From: Citrobacter youngae
Lineage (GTDB): Bacteria; Pseudomonadota; Gammaproteobacteria; Enterobacterales; Enterobacteriaceae
NCBI RefSeq assembly: GCF_003818115.1
Contig: NZ_RPOI01000015.1
Span: 62,001-126,000, forward strand
Reading direction: 5' to 3'
DNA length: 64,000 nt
The translations under genes were made by a program, and so were the position numbers. Below the pieces are notes generated by a model that was not told where the DNA came from, searched no databases, and saw only the letters and a program-made list of their open reading frames with translations. Positions within the stretch are counted from its first letter, which is position 1, and each line of letters begins with the position of its first letter. Positions 1-11,814 of this stretch are shown here, one piece after another.

Positions 1-1
1 A

Positions 2-157
2 GAGTTTCAGGTGCGCTGGCGCTGGCAGCCTGATGATGTGGCGATTTGGGATAACCGCGTGACGCAACATTACGCCAATGCGGATTATCTGCCGCAGCGG
101 CGCATTATGCATCGGGCCACGATTTTAGGGGATAAGCCGTTCTATCGTGCGTCGTGA
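2..157 (+). CDS. tauD: Taurine dioxygenase TauD, C-terminal end (partial)
   Basis: Last 51 codons of a gene entering from the left edge. The visible residues include [15 protein letters not shown] and the ending PFYRAS, which match the C-terminus of TauD, the Fe(II)/2-oxoglutarate-dependent enzyme that releases sulfite from taurine under sulfur starvation. The stretch holds the conserved His and Arg of the family's metal and 2-oxoglutarate site (TQHYA; the Arg of WDNR). In E. coli tauABCD lies directly upstream of, and convergent with, hemB; here another gene sits between them. Only the tail is visible, so integrity of the rest is unknown. Confidence 0.93.
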   Translation, partial: EFQVRWRWQPDDVAIWDNRVTQHYANADYLPQRRIMHRATILGDKPFYRAS

Positions 158-180
158 GTTCCTGACCGGTGCCGATTGTG

Positions 181-246
181 GGCCGGATAAGCGTAGCGCC
201 ATCCGACACCGTGCCGGATGGCGGCGTAAACACCTTATCCGGTCTA
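181..246. repeat. REP/BIME-type intergenic repeat pair
   Basis: Two inverted REP-like units: GCCGGATAAGCGTAGCGCCATCCG, then GTGCCGGATGGCGGCGTAAACACCTTATCCGG. It lies between convergent tauD and the olsF-like gene, and its right end overlaps the stop codon of the latter. REP elements often act as transcript-end stabilisers or gyrase and IHF sites. Confidence 0.85.
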
Positions 247-1950
247 CAAACCTAAATGCGGTCCGATATACCGCTGGTAGCGATTTGCCTTCAGATACGT
301 TAAATCCACCAGTACCAGACCATCCACGCAGTTGTTAAAGTCCGGGTCGCTGCCAAAGTCGATAAACTGTACGCCACCTGGCTCGCACACTTCGGAATAT
401 TGCTTGTAGAGTGGTGGAATACCACAACCAAGGTTGCCGAGCAGCGACTTCAGCCGCGTCAGGTCTTCACTGTAATTTTCCCCGCCAAACTGCGCCAGTG
501 CGTCGGGTAACGAGGCCGGGTACGGTCGGCGTGACTCCGCCAGCGGATGTGTTGCCGGAAACCACAGGCGATAAAAGGCAACCAGCAAATCGCGGGCCGA
601 AGGCGGTAGCCCACCAGAAATAGAAACCGGGCCAAACAGGTAGCGATAGTGTGGATGGCGCGCCAGATACGCGCCGATACCGGACCACAGATAGTCCAGG
701 CCGCGGCGTCCCCAGTAGCGTGGCTGAATAAAGCTGCGCCCCAGCTCAATGCCGTGCTGGAGGATATCGTCCATCCGTTCGTCGTAATGAAACAGGCTAT
801 AGCTGTAAATGCCGTCCAGCCCGCGCTTTTCCATCTGTAGGGCGGTCGGCATAAAGCGGTAGGCACCGACGATCTCCAAATCGTCTTCATCCCACAGGAT
901 CAGATGCAGGTAGTCATCGTCGTAACTGTCGATGTCGCGGCGTTTGCCGCTACCTTCGCCTACCGCGCGGAAGGCGATTTCCCGCAGACGGCCCAGCTCA
1001 CGTAGCAACGGAACCTCTTCCTGACTATTACGCTGCCATAGATAGATAACCTTACCGTCTGCTGTACGCCCCAGGCACTCGGCCTGGTGTAGCTCGCGCT
1101 TGAGCAGGGCACGGGGTTCCGGGCGAGCGATCGCGCTTTCGGTTTTAAAGACGCCCGGCCGTCCTTTTCCCAGTAGCTGAACGTGTCGGTAGCACTTGTC
1201 TGTCATTTCTCGCGGCGTAGTTTGCGGGTTGCACCATGTCGTCCACGCAATTTGCTCGCCAAAGGTCACCGGCAGGTTGCTGTTCCGGCGGCGAAACATC
1301 TGCTGCATTAACAACAGCATCGGCAGGTTTTGCGATACCAGTGCGCTGGCATAAAACAGCGTACTGTTGCGTGCCTCAATCCACGCAGGTAAGAGCGGTG
1401 CACGGTATTTGGCGGCGAGCTTAATAAAGCCGGAGTGCCATTTTTTATCGTGAATGCCGCGCCGGGTTATGCGCGAAACTTCACCGGCCGGGAAGAAGAT
1501 CAGCACACCGCCGTTTTGCAACTGTCGATCCATCAGCTGTAGCGCTGCTTTAGCGGTGCGGCCATTGATATTATCCACCGGAATAAACAGCGAACTGAGC
1601 GGTTCGAGATGAGTGAGCATGCGGTTGGTGACGACTTTAACATCGCGGCGAACGCGAGAAACGGCGTACAGCAGGGCCAGGCCGTCGAGTGTGCCGGTAG
1701 GGTGGTTGGCGATGATAACCAGCGGCCCTTGTTCGGGAATTTGTTCCAGACTACGGACCGGAATTTGACAGTGAATGTTGAGATGCTCCAGCACCTGTTC
1801 GACGGTATCTAACCCTTTCAGATGGCGGTGACGAGCGGCAAACTGTTGGAATTCCTCTTCATGTAACAGTTTTCTCAGCACTTTTTTTTGCCACGGGGCG
1901 GGCCTCGCCTCTGGCCACAGGTCGTCGATGACATTGTCGAGACTAAACAT
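244..1950 (-). CDS. olsF: OlsF-like bifunctional acyltransferase (ornithine-lipid synthesis)
   Basis: 568 residues with two acyltransferase modules. Residues about 60-270 form a PlsC/LPLAT-type O-acyltransferase: NHPTGTLDG is the His/Asp acyl-transfer motif and FFPAGEVSR stands at the usual FPEG position. Residues about 300-480 resemble the OlsB/hemolysin-like GNAT fold (REIAFRAVGEG, LGRSFI). This order is that of OlsF, known from Serratia and Flavobacterium, which N-acylates ornithine and then O-acylates the lyso-lipid, making a phosphorus-free membrane lipid. The GGAGGA ribosome site just before the ATG fixes the start. The gene lies between tauD and hemB, where K-12 has none. No membrane span is obvious, so peripheral membrane association is inferred. 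The domain call is firm; the substrate is inferred from family architecture. Confidence 0.8.
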   Translation of the reverse strand: MFSLDNVIDDLWPEARPAPWQKKVLRKLLHEEEFQQFAARHRHLKGLDTVEQVLEHLNIHCQIPVRSLEQIPEQGPLVIIANHPTGTLDGLALLYAVSRVRRDVKVVTNRMLTHLEPLSSLFIPVDNINGRTAKAALQLMDRQLQNGGVLIFFPAGEVSRITRRGIHDKKWHSGFIKLAAKYRAPLLPAWIEARNSTLFYASALVSQNLPMLLLMQQMFRRRNSNLPVTFGEQIAWTTWCNPQTTPREMTDKCYRHVQLLGKGRPGVFKTESAIARPEPRALLKRELHQAECLGRTADGKVIYLWQRNSQEEVPLLRELGRLREIAFRAVGEGSGKRRDIDSYDDDYLHLILWDEDDLEIVGAYRFMPTALQMEKRGLDGIYSYSLFHYDERMDDILQHGIELGRSFIQPRYWGRRGLDYLWSGIGAYLARHPHYRYLFGPVSISGGLPPSARDLLVAFYRLWFPATHPLAESRRPYPASLPDALAQFGGENYSEDLTRLKSLLGNLGCGIPPLYKQYSEVCEPGGVQFIDFGSDPDFNNCVDGLVLVDLTYLKANRYQRYIGPHLGL

Positions 1951-2028
1951 AGCGGCTCCTCCTCTGTCCTTTTGTGACAGTAGAAGGGCGATGTGTCGGT
2001 TAGATGGCGGTTTTGTGACGTTTTATGA

Positions 2029-2054
2029 TAAAACGCCCCGCAGTGCGGGGCGTT
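2029..2054 (-). terminator. Rho-independent terminator of hemB
   Basis: Perfect 10-bp stem AACGCCCCGC / GCGGGGCGTT with a 3-nt loop. On the minus strand it is followed by a short T run. It lies 8 bases past the hemB stop. Confidence 0.85.
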
Positions 2055-2062
2055 GAAAGGAA

Positions 2063-3037
2063 TTAACGCAGGATTTTTTTCTCAGCCAGATCGAGTGCGA
2101 AGTAGCTGAAAATCAGATCCGCGCCAGCGCGCTTGATCGAGCCTAAGCTTTCCAGCACCACTTTATCTTCATCTACAGCACCCGCCATCGCCGCGAATTT
2201 GATCATCGCGTATTCACCGCTGACCTGATAAGCGCCAATCGGCAGATCGGTGCGCTCGCGGATATCACGCAGAATATCGAGGTATGCGCCAGCCGGTTTG
2301 ACCATCAGGCAGTCTGCGCCCTGGGCTTCATCCAGCAGCGATTCGCGAATCGCTTCCCGACGGTTCATCGGGTTCATCTGATAGGTTTTACGATCGCCTT
2401 TCAGCGCGGTGCCTGCGGCTTCACGGAACGGGCCGTAGAAAGAAGAAGCAAATTTGGTGGAGTAGGACATGATCGCCGTATCGGTGAAGCCCGCGGCGTC
2501 CAGCGCCTGGCGAATCGCCTGCACCTGGCCGTCCATCGCGGCGGAAGGCGCGATGAAGTCAGCACCCGCTGCGGCAGCAACCACCGCCTGCTTGCCAAGA
2601 TTGGCCAGGGTTAAATCGTTATCCACGCCGTGCTCGCATAATACGCCGCAGTGACCGTGCGAGGTGTATTCACAGAAGCAGGTATCGGACATGACAATCA
2701 TTTCCGGCACGGTCTGCTTACAGATACGCGACATGCGCGCCACCAGACCGTCTTCTTTCCATGCATCGCTGCCGGTGTCATCGGTGTGGTGGGAAATACC
2801 GAAGGTCATGACTGAGCGGATGCCTGCATTAGCAATGCGTTCAATTTCGCGTGCCAGATGCTTCTCTGGAATGCGCATCACGCCAGGCATGGCCTCGATG
2901 GCTTTGTAATCGTCGAGTTCTTCTTCAACAAAGATCGGCAACACCAGGTCATTTAAGCTCAGTGTTGTCTCTTCAAACATAGCGCGCAGCGCAGGTGATT
3001 TGCGCAGGCGGCGAGGGCGTTGGATTAGGTCTGTCAT
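2063..3037 (-). CDS. hemB: Delta-aminolevulinic acid dehydratase (porphobilinogen synthase)
   Basis: 324 residues, the exact E. coli length. HemB condenses two 5-aminolevulinate molecules to porphobilinogen, the second common step of haem and sirohaem synthesis, in the cytosol. Visible motifs are the zinc-binding cysteine cluster [14 protein letters not shown] near residue 120 and the two Schiff-base lysines in [10 protein letters not shown] (about 195) and LMVKPAGAY (about 247). It is monocistronic: a strong terminator follows, and a 489-base AT-rich gap separates it from the divergent autotransporter. Confidence 0.98.
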   Translation of the reverse strand: MTDLIQRPRRLRKSPALRAMFEETTLSLNDLVLPIFVEEELDDYKAIEAMPGVMRIPEKHLAREIERIANAGIRSVMTFGISHHTDDTGSDAWKEDGLVARMSRICKQTVPEMIVMSDTCFCEYTSHGHCGVLCEHGVDNDLTLANLGKQAVVAAAAGADFIAPSAAMDGQVQAIRQALDAAGFTDTAIMSYSTKFASSFYGPFREAAGTALKGDRKTYQMNPMNRREAIRESLLDEAQGADCLMVKPAGAYLDILRDIRERTDLPIGAYQVSGEYAMIKFAAMAGAVDEDKVVLESLGSIKRAGADLIFSYFALDLAEKKILR

Positions 3038-3526
3038 GGTATGCCTGATGTTTGTGAAATCGAAGGCCGTAGTATACCCGAACCTGAGGGCGGGTGGTTT
3101 ACGAAAGTTGGCTTTATATTTGGATTTCCCGTGGCGAAAGGCTGAATCATTAGAGCAATTTATTTATATTCATTATTTTGTTTGTTTTTGTTTTTATTAT
3201 TTTAAATGTTGATGGATTTATTTGTTTATCACGTAACATAACTCTCGCCTATTTATTTTTTATTTGTTTGAGTATTGGGTGGATTATTTGATAATTATAT
3301 GCGTTAGATGTTGTGTGTTTTATATCTTGTTGAAAATATTTGTGTTTTTGTTTTATTGTTAAGACCTGGTTAATTCATGATGTTGTCCGATTTCGGACAG
3401 TGAGCAAAGAATAATTGAACCTTTCCGTTGTGAAACAGCATAATCGGCCCTGCGAAACATAAAATGTTTTCTTTGCATTGATAATTGATGGATCAACTAT
3501 ATTACGTCCCTGAGGAGGGATGACAA
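3038..3526. promoter_or_regulatory. AT-rich divergent intergenic region, hemB / autotransporter
   Basis: 489 bases with no credible gene. From about 3140 to 3370 it is strongly AT-rich with many T tracts, unlike its surroundings, a composition typical of H-NS-bound surface-protein promoters. A 16-bp palindrome lies at 3384-3399. A strong ribosome site, GAGGAGG at 3512-3518, precedes the autotransporter ATG. No promoter can be assigned with certainty. Confidence 0.6.
3384..3399. promoter_or_regulatory. Palindrome upstream of the autotransporter (candidate operator)
   Basis: TGTCCGATTTCGGACA is a perfect 7-2-7 inverted repeat, GC-rich within an AT-rich stretch, 128 bases before the autotransporter start. 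There is no T tract, so it is not a terminator. Its regulator is unknown. Confidence 0.45.
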
Positions 3527-6409
<2,883 letters not shown>

Positions 6410-6450
6410 GAGCCTTTTTGCAGAGAAAATAAGGTAACTTACTCGTAATA

Positions 6451-6480
6451 ATGCCCGTCACGGATTTGACGGGCATTTAC
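6451..6480 (+). terminator. Hairpin terminator after the autotransporter
   Basis: Perfect 10-bp stem ATGCCCGTCA / TGACGGGCAT with a 6-nt loop, 41 bases past the stop. The following T run is weak, so efficiency is uncertain. Confidence 0.6.
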
Positions 6481-6496
6481 TGCAAGGAGTGCGCAC

Positions 6497-7120
6497 ATGC
6501 TATCTACAAATAAACCGCTGGTGGAATTTGGGATGTTGGATAAATGTTTGTCTAAGTATGGCGAACATTTCGAATGTGATAGTAAAAAACAAATTATATA
6601 TTCCCATGATATAGATGGTGATGACACTTTTATTATTTTAAGTGGTGTTGTTTCCCTGCGTAGAGGGGAAAACGTGCTGGTCGGGATTGCACAGGCGCCT
6701 TTTATTATGGGCCTTTCTGATGGCGTGATGAAAACAGATGTACAATACAGATTAATGACCGAAAGTAATTGTACGGGATATCATCTTCCTGCCTCACAAA
6801 CAATTAATATCATTGAACAATACCAGCTTTGGCGGGAAGCTTTTTGCTGGCTGGCATGGCAAAACGCCATGCTCGAATTGCGCGATCTGCAGTTGATCGG
6901 TAACAACTCCTACGATCAGATTCGCGCGACGTTGATCTCCATGACGAAATGGGACGAGGTTCTGCGTTCGCGTATCGGCGTCATGAACTATATTCACCAA
7001 CGTACACGAATTTCACGCTCAGTTGTCGCTGAGGTTCTCGCAGCATTGCGTAAAGGTGGATATATTGAAATGAATAAAGGCAAACTGGTGAGTATTAACC
7101 GTTTGCCTTTTGAGTATTGA
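6497..7120 (+). CDS. iprA: Winged-helix regulator IprA (YaiV)
   Basis: 207 residues. The N-terminal two thirds resemble a cyclic-nucleotide-binding-like fold without an obvious ligand motif. A helix-turn-helix lies near residues 150-195 (QRTRISRSVVAEVLAALRKGGYI). The family is YaiV/IprA, described in Salmonella and E. coli as lowering hydrogen peroxide resistance. It faces ampH tail to tail with one base between the stop codons and no visible terminator, so the two transcripts probably overlap. It follows the autotransporter as in E. coli, but the hairpin between them suggests separate transcription. Confidence 0.9.
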   Translation: MLSTNKPLVEFGMLDKCLSKYGEHFECDSKKQIIYSHDIDGDDTFIILSGVVSLRRGENVLVGIAQAPFIMGLSDGVMKTDVQYRLMTESNCTGYHLPASQTINIIEQYQLWREAFCWLAWQNAMLELRDLQLIGNNSYDQIRATLISMTKWDEVLRSRIGVMNYIHQRTRISRSVVAEVLAALRKGGYIEMNKGKLVSINRLPFEY

Positions 7121-7121
7121 A

Positions 7122-8279
7122 TCAGGAGGCGGGGATCACTTGCGGTTTGTTGCCGCTCAGTTCGCTCACCAGATTGTTGATCCCGTCGCTCATATTGGTA
7201 AAGCGGGTCAGCGGGGAGCGGGTTACCACGACAAAGGCCCCGATGTTTTGCTGTGGGATCATCGCCATATAAGTAATGAAGCCACCGCCGCCACCGGTTT
7301 TTTGAATAATTCCTGGACGCCCATTCTTCGGCGCCATATAGACCCAGCCCAAACCTAGCGCATCGGCTCTGCCCGGAACATCCATCCCTATCACTTTGGT
7401 TAACTGCGTACGCTGATAAATCAGCGTCTGCATCCGGTCGGCCTGCTGGCTACGATGATAAAAATCAGAGGAGAGATACTGTTGCATCCAGCGCATCATA
7501 TCGCCGGGCGTAGAATAGACGCCGCCGCTGCCCATGGCCGCCAGCGTATTGTTACACGGGCTGGCGCCTTTTTCCGCGACCATCAGGCGTGCGCACTGAT
7601 CGGGGGACGGGGTAAAGGTGGTGTCTTTCATCCCGAGCGGTCGGGTGATTTTCTCTTCAAACAACTGCGGATAAGGTTTGCCGGACGCGGTTCCCAGCGC
7701 ATCGGCCAGCAGGTCAAACGCCAGGTTCGAATAGGAAGCCTGCGAGCCAGGTGCGGCTTTTAGCGTTGCGGTAGAGAGATAGCTCCAGCGCTGTTCGCGA
7801 GTCGGCCAGACAAAGACCGGGCGTTTTGCCGCGCCGCCAGGCTGCTCGCGTGGCAGTGCGCTGGTGTGCGTCGCCAGATTCACCAGCGTGATAGGCGTTC
7901 CCTGATATGTCGGAACGCGTGCGCCTGGTGGTGCATATTTACTCAATGGATCGTTGAGTTTTACTGTGCCCTGATCGAGTAATTTTACTAACATTTCGCT
8001 GGTCATTAATTTGGTCAACGACGCGATGCGAATAACGGAATCCAACTGCGGGTGAACATTATTGCCGGGGCGCGTTTCACCAAAGCTACGAAACACGCGC
8101 TGATTACCATCAATCACCACAAGCGCCATCCCCGTAGCGCCGCTGCCGTAGAAAATATGATCGGCATACCGGTCGACGATGTCAGAGGCAAAGACGGGAT
8201 CGGTTATAGGCTGTGCCGCCTGGACAGATGTCAATGACGCCGCACACAGCGCGGCAGAAAAAAGCAGACTACGTTTCAA
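7122..8279 (-). CDS. ampH: D-alanyl-D-alanine carboxypeptidase/endopeptidase AmpH
   Basis: 385 residues with an N-terminal signal peptide (MKRSLLFSAALCAASLTSVQA). It is a class C beta-lactamase-fold penicillin-binding protein. All three active-site motifs are present: SLTK (nucleophile Ser in ASLTKLMTSEM), YSN (in ASYSNLAFDLL) and KTG (IIQKTGGGGG). AmpH trims peptidoglycan peptides (DD-carboxy- and endopeptidase) and assists recycling; it is weakly lactamase-active at most. It is divergent from sbmA as in E. coli, a conserved pairing of a muropeptide enzyme with a peptide importer. Confidence 0.96.
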   Translation of the reverse strand: MKRSLLFSAALCAASLTSVQAAQPITDPVFASDIVDRYADHIFYGSGATGMALVVIDGNQRVFRSFGETRPGNNVHPQLDSVIRIASLTKLMTSEMLVKLLDQGTVKLNDPLSKYAPPGARVPTYQGTPITLVNLATHTSALPREQPGGAAKRPVFVWPTREQRWSYLSTATLKAAPGSQASYSNLAFDLLADALGTASGKPYPQLFEEKITRPLGMKDTTFTPSPDQCARLMVAEKGASPCNNTLAAMGSGGVYSTPGDMMRWMQQYLSSDFYHRSQQADRMQTLIYQRTQLTKVIGMDVPGRADALGLGWVYMAPKNGRPGIIQKTGGGGGFITYMAMIPQQNIGAFVVVTRSPLTRFTNMSDGINNLVSELSGNKPQVIPAS

Positions 8280-8660
8280 CGGTGGTGTCCATGAGTTAGA
8301 GGAAATAAAAGATGACGTGCGTATGCGTATTTATACTACTCGTTGGCATATTGCAAAGCGCTTATCAGCCAATGATAGTGGGAAAAACGTAACGATGAGT
8401 AAACGTGGGCTTTTCCCGGAGAGTGGATGTTCGCTTTTGTGATCTCACGCTGCAATAATCTGAACATGCCGGAGCGCTGTCGGTGTGAAAACCGCAGAAA
8501 CAATTCTACAAAACCAGATAGCGAACTAAGTGCGCCGGTTCTGGTCACAATTGTCGGTTTCAGCTTGTGTTTATTGGGCGTAAGCCGTCTTGCCGCGGTA
8601 AACCACCGTGGCAAATGCACAGCAGTCGTCATAACGATAAGAAGTTAGCAGGAGAGCACT
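8280..8660. promoter_or_regulatory. Divergent promoter region ampH / sbmA
   Basis: 381 bases without a supportable gene. It must hold the ampH and sbmA promoters. In E. coli sbmA is driven by sigma-E, but I could not place a convincing sigma-E box by eye. The sbmA ribosome site AGGAG lies just before its ATG. Confidence 0.5.
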
Positions 8661-9881
8661 ATGTTTAAGTCTTTTTTCCCAAAGCCGGGGCCGTTCTTTA
8701 TTTCGGCATTTATTTGGGCACTGGTCGCTGTTGTATTTTGGCAGGCTGGTGGGGGAGCCTGGGTTGCACAGATTACCGGCGCATCGGGGGATGTACCGAT
8801 TAGCGCGGCGCGATTCTGGTCACTGGATTATCTGATTTTTTATGCGTACTACATTCTGTGCGTTGGCGTGTTTGCGCTGTTCTGGTTTATCTACAGTCCG
8901 CACCGCTGGCAGTACTGGTCGATACTCGGTACCTCGTTGATTATCTTCGTCACCTGGTTTCTGGTTGAAGTCGGCGTCGCCGTCAATGCGTGGTATGCCC
9001 CGTTCTACGACCTGATTCAAACCGCACTCAGCACACCGCATAAGGTGAAAATTGAGCAGTTCTATCAGGAAGTGGGGATCTTTCTCGGGATTGCGCTGAT
9101 AGCCGTCGTCATTGGCGTGATGAACAACTTCTTCGTCAGTCATTACGTCTTCCGCTGGCGTACCGCGATGAACGAACATTATATGGCGCACTGGCAGCAT
9201 CTGCGTCATATCGAAGGTGCGGCGCAGCGTGTGCAGGAAGACACCATGCGTTTCGCTTCCACGCTGGAAGACATGGGCGTGAGTTTTATTAACGCGATTA
9301 TGACGCTGATTGCCTTTTTGCCGGTACTGGTTACGCTTTCTGCGCATGTCCCGGATCTGCCGATTGTTGGACATATTCCTTACGGTCTGGTGATTGCTGC
9401 GATTGTCTGGTCGTTGATGGGGACCGGGCTGCTGGCCGTGGTGGGGATCAAACTGCCTGGGCTGGAGTTCAAAAATCAGCGGGTGGAAGCGGCGTACCGT
9501 AAAGAGCTGGTGTACGGTGAAGATGATGGTAATCGCGCGACGCCGCCGACGGTTCGCGAGCTGTTCCACGCGGTGCGTCAAAACTACTTTCGCCTCTATT
9601 TTCACTATATGTACTTCAATATCGCCCGTATCCTTTACCTGCAGGTTGATAACGTTTTCGGCTTGTTCCTGCTGTTTCCATCGATTGTTGCCGGTACGAT
9701 TACGCTCGGTCTGATGACGCAAATCACCAACGTGTTTGGTCAGGTACGCGGCTCGTTCCAGTATTTGATTAATTCGTGGACAACGCTGGTTGAGCTGATG
9801 TCTATCTATAAGCGTCTGCGCAGCTTCGAACGTGAACTGGATGGTCAGGAAATTCAGGCTGTTACCCATACGCTTAGCTAA
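8661..9881 (+). CDS. sbmA: Peptide antibiotic transporter SbmA
   Basis: 406 residues, the E. coli length, of the SbmA/BacA family. It is an inner-membrane, proton-driven importer related to the membrane domains of ABC exporters but without an ATPase domain. It takes up microcins B17 and J25, bleomycin and proline-rich antimicrobial peptides. Several hydrophobic spans are visible (for example residues 10-30, 55-75, 85-110, 135-160, 200-225 and 335-360). It is followed after 14 bases by yaiW, forming the conserved sbmA-yaiW operon. Confidence 0.97.
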   Translation: MFKSFFPKPGPFFISAFIWALVAVVFWQAGGGAWVAQITGASGDVPISAARFWSLDYLIFYAYYILCVGVFALFWFIYSPHRWQYWSILGTSLIIFVTWFLVEVGVAVNAWYAPFYDLIQTALSTPHKVKIEQFYQEVGIFLGIALIAVVIGVMNNFFVSHYVFRWRTAMNEHYMAHWQHLRHIEGAAQRVQEDTMRFASTLEDMGVSFINAIMTLIAFLPVLVTLSAHVPDLPIVGHIPYGLVIAAIVWSLMGTGLLAVVGIKLPGLEFKNQRVEAAYRKELVYGEDDGNRATPPTVRELFHAVRQNYFRLYFHYMYFNIARILYLQVDNVFGLFLLFPSIVAGTITLGLMTQITNVFGQVRGSFQYLINSWTTLVELMSIYKRLRSFERELDGQEIQAVTHTLS

Positions 9882-9895
9882 CAAAAGGAGATGTT

Positions 9896-10999
9896 ATGCC
9901 GACGGTTTCCCGTCTTTACCCCTGGTCTGGTCTGGCGGCGTTGGTGCTGGTGGGGTGTAGTAGCCAACCCGCGCAGCCATTAAAGAAAGGGGAGAAAGCT
10001 GTCGATGTGGCGAGCGTGGTGCGGCAAAAAATGCCTGCCAGTGTGAAAGACCGGGACGCGTGGGCGCAGGACCTGGCGAAAACGTTTGAAAGCCAGAAGC
10101 TGGCGCCGACGGTTGAAAATATCTGTTCGGTGCTGGCCGTGGCACAGCAGGAGTCCAACTATCAGGCCGATCCGGTTGTCCCGAATTTAAGCAAAATAGC
10201 CTGGAAAGAGATTGACCGTCGCGCCGAGCGTATGCATATCCCGGTGTTTTTGGTTCATACCGCACTGAAGATTAACTCGCCAAATGGGAAAAGCTACAGC
10301 GAGCGTCTGGATTCAGTGAAGACGGAAAAGCAGCTTAGCGCCATTTTTGATGATTTCATCAATATGGTGCCGATGGGACAGACGTTGTTTGGTTCGCTCA
10401 ACCCGGTGCATACCGGGGGGCCGATGCAGGTTAGCATTGCGTTTGCCGAACAGCATACTTCCGGGTATCCGTGGAAAATGGAAGGAACGGTACGTCAGGA
10501 AGTCTTTACCCTGCGCGGCGGACTCTGGTTCGGCACGTATCACTTGCTGAATTACCCGGCGAACTATAGCGCGCCTGTCTTCCGTTTCGCGGATTTTAAT
10601 GCGGGATGGTATGCCAGCCGTAATGCGGCGTTTCAGAATGCCGTCAGCAAAGCCAGTGGTGTGAAGCTGGCGCTGGATGGGGATTTGATTCTCTACAACA
10701 GCAAAGAACCGGGTAAAACGGAGTTGGCGGTACGCAAGCTTGCCGGGAAGCTGGGGATGAGTGAGAGCGATATCCATCGTCAGTTGCAAAAAGGCGACAG
10801 CCTGGCCTTCGAGGAGACTGCGCTGTACGAGAAGATGTATAAGCTGGCGGAAGCGAAGGCAGGAAAAACGTTACCACGGGAAATGCTGCCAGGTATTCAA
10901 CTGGAAAGCCCGAAGATTACGCGTAATTTGACCACGGCATGGTTTGCTAAACGCGTGGACGATCGTCGGGCGAAGTGTATGGGTCAGTCATCGTTGTGA
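9896..10999 (+). CDS. yaiW: Outer-membrane lipoprotein YaiW (DUF1615)
   Basis: 367 residues. A lipoprotein signal ends in LVLVG followed by Cys21; the next residues are Ser-Ser, so outer-membrane sorting is expected. It belongs to the DUF1615 family. E. coli YaiW is surface-exposed and, with SbmA, aids sensitivity to some proline-rich peptides. Clear ribosome site AAGGAG, 14 bases after sbmA. Its last 16 bases overlap the end of yaiY on the opposite strand. Confidence 0.95.
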   Translation: MPTVSRLYPWSGLAALVLVGCSSQPAQPLKKGEKAVDVASVVRQKMPASVKDRDAWAQDLAKTFESQKLAPTVENICSVLAVAQQESNYQADPVVPNLSKIAWKEIDRRAERMHIPVFLVHTALKINSPNGKSYSERLDSVKTEKQLSAIFDDFINMVPMGQTLFGSLNPVHTGGPMQVSIAFAEQHTSGYPWKMEGTVRQEVFTLRGGLWFGTYHLLNYPANYSAPVFRFADFNAGWYASRNAAFQNAVSKASGVKLALDGDLILYNSKEPGKTELAVRKLAGKLGMSESDIHRQLQKGDSLAFEETALYEKMYKLAEAKAGKTLPREMLPGIQLESPKITRNLTTAWFAKRVDDRRAKCMGQSSL

Positions 11000-11307
11000 T
11001 GACGATGGCGCCAGCGCACCGCCGCCGCGATGACGCCAAGGATAAGGCTGCCTGTGAGGAAGGGAATCAGTCCAAACAGGGTGCCGACGCCTAAGCCAAT
11101 TTCAACGCGTGGGCGTCCGGTCTCTTGCATCTGTAGCTGCATCAGTTCTTCATAGATACCGGGCGCATGGGCTAACAGATTTAAAACCTGAGCCCCGGCC
11201 CAGAAGCAAAACAGCACAAAAACGGCATACGCAATGTTTCCGGGCAGAGAGGAGGTATCTCGATGCTTGCCCTTAAACAGGGATTTTGAGAGCGTAAAAT
11301 CAGCCAT
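10984..11307 (-). CDS. yaiY: Inner-membrane protein YaiY (DUF2755)
   Basis: 107 residues with two membrane spans (about 28-48 and 76-98) and a basic His-rich tail. I chose the start at MADFTLSKS because GGAGGT lies seven bases before it; the frame stays open upstream but has no ribosome site there. Homologous over its length to E. coli YaiY. Function unknown. It overlaps the 3' end of yaiW tail to tail. Confidence 0.92.
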   Translation of the reverse strand: MADFTLSKSLFKGKHRDTSSLPGNIAYAVFVLFCFWAGAQVLNLLAHAPGIYEELMQLQMQETGRPRVEIGLGVGTLFGLIPFLTGSLILGVIAAAVRWRHRHHNDD

Positions 11308-11570
11308 AGGGACCTCCAGAGATATCCTGCGTTGTCGATGCCATACCAGTAACTGACAGTGAGTCTGACAGGTGATCGGGATTGTCAATATCAGAATGAT
11401 GGTAATTTCAGGTAGAGATTATTCCTGGATTTTGGTTTTTTGTTGAACGTCACAAATATGTAACCTTAAGTTAAATTGATTCACATTTAAGAATTTCCGC
11501 ACAGGACACAGACGCCCGCAGGGAAATGTGCGAGGATGCTGTTCAACGCTGAACTTCCACCGGAGCTGTT

Positions 11571-11792
11571 ATGAACCTGCCTGTAAAAATTCGCCGCGAC
11601 TGGCATTATTACGCGTTTGCCATTGGGCTGATCTTTATTCTGAATGGCGTGGTGGGATTATTGGGTTTTGAAGCGAAAGGATGGCAAACCTATGCGGTGG
11701 GGCTGGTTACGTGGGTGATTAGCTTTTGGCTAGCGGGACTTATTATTCGCCGCCGCGCCGATGAGGATGAAGATGTCAAGGATGCCCAATAG
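11571..11792 (+). CDS. yaiZ: Inner-membrane protein YaiZ (DUF2754)
   Basis: 73 residues with two hydrophobic segments (about 12-32 and 38-60) and a charged C-terminus (RRRADEDEDVKDAQ). It matches YaiZ in position and size; function unknown. The 263 bases between it and yaiY hold no gene. A terminator hairpin begins inside its final codons. Confidence 0.9.
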   Translation: MNLPVKIRRDWHYYAFAIGLIFILNGVVGLLGFEAKGWQTYAVGLVTWVISFWLAGLIIRRRADEDEDVKDAQ

Positions 11793-11814
11793 TTATCGGG
11801 CATCCTGTCTGCTT
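11780..11814. terminator. Terminator between convergent yaiZ and ddlA
   Basis: Stem GGATGCCC / GGGCATCC with a 10-nt loop, followed by TGTCTGCTTTT. The left arm overlaps the yaiZ stop codon. Confidence 0.7.

Noticed and set aside
8820-9884. 354-codon open frame antisense to sbmA
   Set aside because: It lies entirely opposite a well-supported gene. Its product is rich in Arg, His, Gln and Asn, as expected from the reverse of a membrane-protein gene, and it has no ribosome site or recognisable domain.
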